From Streptomyces sp. H39-S7 (GTDB lineage Bacteria; Actinomycetota; Actinomycetes; Streptomycetales; Streptomycetaceae), in NCBI RefSeq assembly GCF_027158205.1, contig NZ_JAPVLU010000042.1, forward strand, positions 22,974 to 86,973: a stretch of 64,000 bases of DNA, read 5' to 3'. A program made the translations under genes and the position numbers. This document shows, piece after piece, positions 59,323 through 64,000 of the stretch (within the stretch, counting starts at the first letter, position 1; the number at the start of each line of letters is the position of its first letter). Below the pieces are notes generated by a model, which saw nothing but the letters and a program-made list of their open reading frames with translations, did not search any database and had not been told where the DNA came from.

Positions 59323-59993
59323 GGCCTCTCCTCGGACTGGAGCAGGGCGGCGATCGGCGTGGGCAGCGCCGGATCCGGCAGGAGCGCGGCGGCGTCCTCT
59401 GGGGTGTCCAGGTCCCGCAGGGGACGCAGCAGTCCCACGCTCAGCCGTTCGCCGTCGGCAAGAGCGCGGGTCACCGCGAGTACCCGGTCCGTGCTCCAGG
59501 CATCCCGATCGAGGGCGAAGAGCGAGGTACGGGCCGCCCGCAGGCCAATCAGGTAGGAGCCGCCGTCGAGCGCCGGGCCCAGCGCCACGTCGTGGTGGTC
59601 CAGCGCGGCGAAGGCGGCGCTCAGGTGACCGGCGGTGAGGGTCGGCGCGTCGGTGCCGATCACAAGGAGCGGGCCCGCGCCGTCGGTGAAAGCGTCGATG
59701 ACGGCTGCGGCCAGACGCTGTCCGAGGTCTGCACCGCGCTGGACGAGCAACCGGACACCGGCCGGCACCGCCGTGCTGATGGTGTCTTTGCCGTCGTCCG
59801 GCGCGTAGGCGAGGTAGGTGCGCGGGGTGTGGGCCGTGGTGACGGCCAGGGTGTGGCGGATGAGTTCGGCCTGGAGTTCCGCGCAGCGCGGCGGGCCCAG
59901 CAGGGGATGCAGCCGGGTCTTGACCGTGCCGGGCCGGGGCGCCTTGGCCATGACCAGGATTGCGGGGGTGCCCCCGTGGCCGGCGGCGTTCAC
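59319..59993 (-). CDS. TIGR04282-type glycosyltransferase-like protein (DUF2064)
   Basis: A 224-residue nucleotidyl/glycosyl transferase-like protein: AILVMAKAPRPGTVKTRLHP (family signature), YLAYAPDD, GADLGQRLAAAVIDAFTDGA, LLVIGTDAPTLTAGHLSAAF and DVALGPALDGGSYLIGLRAA. It belongs to the DUF2064 group called rSAM/selenodomain-associated transferase 1. Overlaps both neighbours by four bases. Confidence 0.88.
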   Translation of the reverse strand: MNAAGHGGTPAILVMAKAPRPGTVKTRLHPLLGPPRCAELQAELIRHTLAVTTAHTPRTYLAYAPDDGKDTISTAVPAGVRLLVQRGADLGQRLAAAVIDAFTDGAGPLLVIGTDAPTLTAGHLSAAFAALDHHDVALGPALDGGSYLIGLRAARTSLFALDRDAWSTDRVLAVTRALADGERLSVGLLRPLRDLDTPEDAAALLPDPALPTPIAALLQSEERP

Positions 59994-60778
59994 GCGTCGA
60001 ACCGGTAGACGAAACCGGCCCCGCTCACGGCGCCCAGGGAAGGCAGCGCGTGCCCGGCCAGCGTCGCGAAGACCTCCTTGCTCGCCTCCATGCGCTCCAG
60101 CAACGCCTGTACCGGTTCCGGCTCGGGGGCGACGCCGTTGGCGTAGTCGGTGACGAAACCGACCAGCGCCATGGGCAGCTCGGCCTCACCGGCCAGGACG
60201 ACCTCCGGCCCCGCGGTCTGGCTGACGGCGCTGACCCCGGCCGCGGCCAGCGCGGCCACCTCCGGGCGCGTGTTGAAACGGGGGCCGTCGACGTGCCCGT
60301 ACACGCCCTGCGCCGCGACCGGCACCCCGGTCTGCCCGGCGGCCTTGATGAGCGCTTGACGCAGTGGTTCGCTGAAGGGCTTGTCGAAGATCCAGTGGCC
60401 GCGGCCGGCCGCGCCGGGTGTGTCGTACCAGGTGCAGGGGGTGCCGTCGGGCAGCCGGTTGGCGGGGAAGTACAGGTCGTCGAAGACCACCAGCGAGCCC
60501 GGCTGCAGGTCCGGGTCGAGGGAGCCGCAGACAGTGAAGGACACCACGGCGTCCGTCTTGCAGGCCAGCAGGGCAGCGAGGTTCGCCTTGTGGTCGACCT
60601 GACTGGAGAGCCGTTGGTGACCGGCGCCGTGCCGGGAGAGCTGCACGATCTCCGTGTCCCCCAGGCGTCCTTCGGTGACGGTGACCTCGCCGTGGTCCGT
60701 GACGACGGTCCGCTCCGCGGCCCCTTCCAGGTGGGGCCAGTCGTAGCTGCCGGAGCCTGTGATCACGCCAATGCGCAT
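59990..60778 (-). CDS. MTA phosphorylase/purine nucleoside phosphorylase-like protein
   Basis: A 262-residue protein of the MTAP/PNP family: MRIGVITGSGSYDWPHLEGA, LSRHGAGHQRLSSQVDHKAN (phosphate and His region), SFTVCGSLDPDLQPGSLVVF, VYGHVDGPRFNTRPEVAALA and VSQTAGPEVVLAGEAELPMA. It would cleave a 5'-modified adenosine to adenine and the sugar 1-phosphate. Between a radical SAM gene and two transferases, it could act on a 5'-deoxyadenosine-derived intermediate. Start ATG 60778, four bases after the radical SAM stop. Confidence 0.85.
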   Translation of the reverse strand: MRIGVITGSGSYDWPHLEGAAERTVVTDHGEVTVTEGRLGDTEIVQLSRHGAGHQRLSSQVDHKANLAALLACKTDAVVSFTVCGSLDPDLQPGSLVVFDDLYFPANRLPDGTPCTWYDTPGAAGRGHWIFDKPFSEPLRQALIKAAGQTGVPVAAQGVYGHVDGPRFNTRPEVAALAAAGVSAVSQTAGPEVVLAGEAELPMALVGFVTDYANGVAPEPEPVQALLERMEASKEVFATLAGHALPSLGAVSGAGFVYRFDA

Positions 60779-60782
60779 GAAA

Positions 60783-62216
60783 CTACTTCTCCTTCGGTGA
60801 CGTGCCGGACGCACGGTCGGCGGTGGTGCGGACGTCGACGATCGGCAGCAGGGTGCGCAGCGCCGCGTTCTCGGCCGGGTCGAGGACGGCGTGCTGCACA
60901 CAGGCGGGGACCAGGGTGCTGGTTTCGGGGTGGGCCATGGCGTAGTGGCAGGCGGCCAGCCGCTCCTGGGTCTCGCGCAGGTGGGGCTCCGCGGCCTGCT
61001 CGCCGCGCTGCATCATCTCCCAGGCCGGGGCGACGACATCGGCGTCCATGAACTGGTGCATCACGAACGTGACCGGGCGCACCCGCATCCGGTGGCGGAC
61101 CAACCGCAACGGCCCGACGCGCCGCATGGCGCCGGCCAGCCAGCGCAACCCTGTTACTGCGGTGGACGGGTGGCGGGCGACCACCCGCAGGAGCCTGGCG
61201 GCGAGGAGAGCGGGCGGTGTGCCGGTGAAGGTCACCTTTCCGAAGTAGCGGAAGAATGCGTCGCGTACGGCGAGGTCGCGCGGGTCGCCGCCGTCGAGGA
61301 ACGGATACCAGCGGCGACCGACGTAGAAGCCGTAGGCGGTGCGGTTGCAGCGCACGTCACCGTTCTCGAAGACCCGGTAGTCCAACCGGGTCCCCGCGCC
61401 GCGTTCGATCTCCGCCCACACCCCGTCCGGACTCGCCTCGCGGAACTCCTCCTTCCAACGCCGCTCGTCGCCGAGGAAGGCGGCGGGTTGGAAGGAGAAC
61501 ATGCCATATCCCATGGCGTGGCAGTCGCGGATCACTTCCGCGACCTCGTCGAGGTTGCCGGGGGTGACGGTCATGTTGTGGGCGAGGAAGAACCGCACTC
61601 CGTGCTCGCGCCGCAGACGGGTGAACATGGCGGCGAACCGTGCCCGGTACGGGTTCAGCGCCTTTTCGTTCGGCGGGCGTTCGATGCCGCGCCGGCCGTA
61701 CATGAACTTGTCGAAGTGCGCGGCGAACGAGAGCCTTCCGAAGCGTCGTGTGCCGTCCGGGCCGAGTGCGAGGCGGGTGAGGTAGTCGTCGTCGAAGTCG
61801 CCGTGGGTGAAGCTCATCGGTTCCCGTCCGTGGTCCCGCATGATCGCCAGGGCGGCGGCGTGGTCGTCGGGGGTGAGCAGGCTGACCTCGCCGCCGATGA
61901 GCTGGGTGTGGGCGCGCGGGCCCCGCAGTCGGCGCAGAAGGCGCATCTGCGCGGCGATCTGATCGTGGGTGTGCGGGCCGTCGACGCGTACCTGGTTGGC
62001 GTCCCTCGAGTGGTAGCAGGGGGTGCACTTGAGGTTGCACTTGGGGAAGACGTTGTGGGTGCCCTCGCAGCCGACGCCGTGCCGCCCCAGAATCTGGCCG
62101 GGCGTCCTGGCCGCGTTGGGAAGTTCGCCCCAGCGACGTGCCATGGCCTCGGCGAACTCGGTGTCGTAGGGACGGGTGGCACGTTCGAGGGCACGCAGTG
62201 CCGCGATGATCCGCAT
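60783..62216 (-). CDS. Radical SAM enzyme of unknown substrate
   Basis: A 477-residue protein. The 4Fe-4S motif lies near residue 63: NVFPKCNLKCTPCYHSRDAN (CxxxCxxC). LIGGEVSLLTPDDHAAALAI corresponds to the GGE SAM-binding motif. The C-terminal half (KVTFTGTPPALLAARLLRVV, VRPVTFVMHQFMDADVVAPA) is unrecognised and carries further cysteines (ACHYA, ACVQHA). It is not ArsS, which is shorter. The ATG overlaps the MauE stop. Confidence 0.85.
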   Translation of the reverse strand: MRIIAALRALERATRPYDTEFAEAMARRWGELPNAARTPGQILGRHGVGCEGTHNVFPKCNLKCTPCYHSRDANQVRVDGPHTHDQIAAQMRLLRRLRGPRAHTQLIGGEVSLLTPDDHAAALAIMRDHGREPMSFTHGDFDDDYLTRLALGPDGTRRFGRLSFAAHFDKFMYGRRGIERPPNEKALNPYRARFAAMFTRLRREHGVRFFLAHNMTVTPGNLDEVAEVIRDCHAMGYGMFSFQPAAFLGDERRWKEEFREASPDGVWAEIERGAGTRLDYRVFENGDVRCNRTAYGFYVGRRWYPFLDGGDPRDLAVRDAFFRYFGKVTFTGTPPALLAARLLRVVARHPSTAVTGLRWLAGAMRRVGPLRLVRHRMRVRPVTFVMHQFMDADVVAPAWEMMQRGEQAAEPHLRETQERLAACHYAMAHPETSTLVPACVQHAVLDPAENAALRTLLPIVDVRTTADRASGTSPKEK

Positions 62217-62677
62217 CAGTGGTTCTCCTGCGATGTCGGGGCTGCCGTGAAAACCCGCGCGGTGAGGGAGGCGGGCCGGGCCCGCCGTAGTCCGCGCCAC
62301 AGCAGCCAGGCGTACAGCAGCATCAGCGCGTCCTCGACGAGGACGTACCAGCGCAGCGGCTGGGCGGCGTACGTGCCGAAGCAACCGCAGTTGTCGAGGA
62401 CGAGCCCGCGGGCGAACGCCTGGGCGGCCAGCACCGACCACACCACCGCGACGCCCGTGTACAGCCAGACGGGCGTGGCGGCGCGGAAGCGGGACCGGGC
62501 GAGGAACCAGCCGGCCGTGGCGATCTCGGCGCTGATCAGGGCCACGGCCAGAGCGGTTGAGATCGCGCCGGAGGTCAGATCGTAGGTAGTCACGATGGCG
62601 GGCATCGCGTCGAACGAGGCGAGCTGGCCCACCGCCATCGCCGCGAGGACGGCGCCCAGAACGATACGGAGGATCAC
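62216..62677 (-). CDS. MauE/DoxX-like membrane protein
   Basis: A 153-residue protein with four helices (LRIVLGAVLAAMAVGQLASF, ISTALAVALISAEIATAGWF, LYTGVAVVWSVLAAQAFARG and WYVLVEDALMLLYAWLLWRG) and an NCGCFG motif in the loop at about residue 97. This Cys pair is the signature of MauE-type proteins, which support disulfide formation or redox relay across the membrane. It overlaps both flanking genes (ATGA), linking an FAD reductase to a radical SAM enzyme. Confidence 0.82.
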   Translation of the reverse strand: MILRIVLGAVLAAMAVGQLASFDAMPAIVTTYDLTSGAISTALAVALISAEIATAGWFLARSRFRAATPVWLYTGVAVVWSVLAAQAFARGLVLDNCGCFGTYAAQPLRWYVLVEDALMLLYAWLLWRGLRRARPASLTARVFTAAPTSQENH

Positions 62678-64000
62678 CGGACCACCCCTCTGCGGAGCTT
62701 CAGCAGCGCCCCGATGGCGCCGCTGCCCCGCGCCAGGCGGGCGTAGACATCGGCCAGCGCCGTATGCCAGGGCCCGTCGGCGTACGTGGGATAGGGGTGC
62801 ACGGTGCGCGCGTAGTCCGAGGGCGTCCAGCCCAGGCGCACCGCCGCCGCCAGATGGGCAATGGTCTCCCCGGCCCTCGGAGACACCACCGTGGCTCCGA
62901 CGATCTTCCCGCGTGGCCCAAGCACCAGAGTGGTGAAGCCCTCGGTGCGGCCGTCGGCGACCGCCCGGTCGACCCGGTCGTTCTCCAGCGTGTGGACGCG
63001 TGCGCTGTCGCCGTACTTCTCGCGCGCCTCGTCGGCGGTGAGCCCGACGCGGGCGACCTCCGGATCGGTGAACGTCACCCAGGGCACCGCGTGATAGTCG
63101 ATGGGGCGCCGCACCCCCAGCAGCGCGTCGGCGGCGGCCGCCGCGCCCTGCGTGCCGCCCAGATGGGTGAACGCAGAACGGCCGGTGACGTCACCGGCGG
63201 CGTAAATCCGATGGTTGGTGGTGCGCAGGCGTCCATCAGTGCGGACATAACCGGTGCCGGTCAGCTCCACACCGGCCGCTTCCAGGCCGAGCCCCCGGAC
63301 GTTGGCGCGGCGGCCGGTGACGGCCAGCAGCGCGTCGTACCGGAGAGGGCCGCCGGGCCCCTGGACGGCATCGGCATCGACTCGCTCGGCGCGGTAGCCC
63401 GTCAGCACGGTGACGCCCTCGGCCTCCAGCCGCTCCCGCAGCACCTGTGCCGCCCGGGGTTCCTCGCGGGGCACCAAGCGGTCCATCGCCTCCACGAGCG
63501 TGACCTGCGAGCCGAGCCGGGCGAACGCCTGGCCCAGCTCACAGCCGATGGGACCACCGCCCAGCACTACCAGGCGGCGCGGGAGTTCGGACAGCTCCCA
63601 CACGGTGTCGCTGGTCAGCGGCCCGGCCTCGGCCAGGCCGGGGACCGGCACCAGGGATGGCGAGGAGCCCGTGGCGATCAGCGTGTACCGGAAGGAGACC
63701 TCCCGCTCGCCCGCGGTCAGGGTTCCCGGGCCGGTGAAGGACGCCGCACCGTACGTGACGTCGACTCCGTACGGGGCGAGCGCCTCGGCCGAGTCGTGCG
63801 GTTCGATCGCACCGATCGCCCGCTTCACCTCCCCCATGGCCGCCGCCAGGTCGACCGGGCCGGACAGCGACGGCAGCCCGTAGGCAGCGGCGCGGCGGGC
63901 CGCCTGGACGTCGGCAGCGGCGTGCAGCAGCGCCTTGCTCGGTACGCACCCCGTCCACAGACAGTCCCCGCCCAGCATGTCCCGCTCGACGAGCAGCGTG
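62674..64000 (-). CDS. FAD-dependent pyridine nucleotide-disulfide oxidoreductase, 5' end outside window
   Basis: At least 442 residues are visible; the start lies past the right edge. The redox disulfide GGDCLWTGCVPSKALLHAAA, NAD motif LVVLGGGPIGCELGQAFARL, FAD motif RIYAAGDVTGRSAFTHLGGT, and the dimer-interface DYARTVHPYPTYADGPWHTA are all present. The C-terminus ends LLKLRRGVVR without the second Cys pair of MerA, so mercuric reductase is unlikely. It resembles dihydrolipoamide/mycothione-type reductases and may pass electrons to the MauE protein or a low-molecular thiol. Confidence 0.88.
   Translation of the reverse strand, partial: TLLVERDMLGGDCLWTGCVPSKALLHAAADVQAARRAAAYGLPSLSGPVDLAAAMGEVKRAIGAIEPHDSAEALAPYGVDVTYGAASFTGPGTLTAGEREVSFRYTLIATGSSPSLVPVPGLAEAGPLTSDTVWELSELPRRLVVLGGGPIGCELGQAFARLGSQVTLVEAMDRLVPREEPRAAQVLRERLEAEGVTVLTGYRAERVDADAVQGPGGPLRYDALLAVTGRRANVRGLGLEAAGVELTGTGYVRTDGRLRTTNHRIYAAGDVTGRSAFTHLGGTQGAAAAADALLGVRRPIDYHAVPWVTFTDPEVARVGLTADEAREKYGDSARVHTLENDRVDRAVADGRTEGFTTLVLGPRGKIVGATVVSPRAGETIAHLAAAVRLGWTPSDYARTVHPYPTYADGPWHTALADVYARLARGSGAIGALLKLRRGVVR

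Noticed and set aside
60783..62216. Radical SAM protein as ArsS (arsenosugar synthase)
   Set aside because: It is about 150 residues longer, has a different cysteine context and lacks the ArsS C-terminal pattern; only the neighbours suggest a related pathway.
62674..64000. Mercuric reductase MerA
   Set aside because: The redox CxxxxC motif fits, but the C-terminal Cys pair required to bind Hg(II) is missing and no merR, merT or merP is seen.

Overview
The window reads as a piece of a Streptomyces (or close relative) chromosome. It is GC-rich throughout with strongly GC-biased third codon positions, and it carries a chaplin, F420-type luciferase-like oxidoreductases, an ECF42-type sigma factor with its YCII/DGPF partner, a class F sortase, MocR, and CcbP- and DUF2180-like small proteins. 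No rRNA, tRNA, integrase or intact transposase was found.

Bases 1-9524 look like ordinary chromosome: the end of a GH3 glycosidase, an SRPBCC protein, a PdxH-like oxidase, three EamA exporters (one behind an attenuator-like leader), two flavin split-barrel proteins with a divergent MocR regulator, and a LysR regulator divergent from an EamA gene.

Bases 9908-28269 are a mosaic built around a luciferase-like (LLM) oxidoreductase gene. A C-terminal fragment lies at 9908-10591. Three N-terminal fragments, all on the minus strand and all broken at the same base, lie at 14598-14812, 17343-17557 and 28055-28269, each followed by the same 33-base tail. Between them sit three segments: (1) a SpoIIE/PP2C phosphatase, an IclR regulator, a PIN-toxin relic and one intact LLM gene whose sequence at the break site is synonymously recoded; (2) a CcbP-like protein, an unknown 401-residue protein and a VapBC pair; (3) a catabolic cluster (acyl-CoA ligase, AraC regulator, BKACE, quinone oxidoreductase, TauD dioxygenase, MFS carrier, hydrolase, acetoacetyl-CoA synthetase) in which BKACE would release acetoacetate and the synthetase would activate it. 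This looks like repeated accretion at one attachment site.

Bases 28390-35500 again look like core chromosome: sigma factor and YCII protein, TetR and SDR with matching operators, an NAD(P)-binding/DUF2867 protein, a flavin split-barrel protein divergent from a Cys-less isochorismatase homologue, and a Rieske lipoprotein. A HipA-like kinase gene cut after its first 35 or so codons (35519-35635) marks the start of a second accessory region.

Bases 35636-55600 are accessory and rich in broken genes: a two-repeat CRISPR relic with a 61-base period, a chaplin and a small secreted repeat protein, a truncated transposase, two inverted BlaI/M56/PAP2 modules with palindromic operators, a fluoride operon (candidate riboswitch, CrcB, DUF190, CrcB, MFS, enolase, phosphoglycerate mutase, the last two frameshifted), a DUF318 permease with a His/Met-rich lipoprotein, a CHRD surface protein overlapping its class F sortase, a DUF347 membrane protein, and an inverted two-gene duplication in which each copy has lost a different gene.

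Bases 55630-64000 hold a tight minus-strand operon that runs off the right edge: FAD disulfide reductase-like protein, MauE-like membrane protein, radical SAM enzyme, MTA/purine nucleoside phosphorylase-like protein, two glycosyltransferase-like proteins of the rSAM/selenodomain- and arsenosugar-associated families, a metallophosphoesterase-radical SAM fusion, a flavoprotein and a thioredoxin-like protein. It has the parts of a pathway that would process an adenosyl-derived sugar, possibly carrying a metalloid, and is the best candidate here for an undescribed biosynthetic system.
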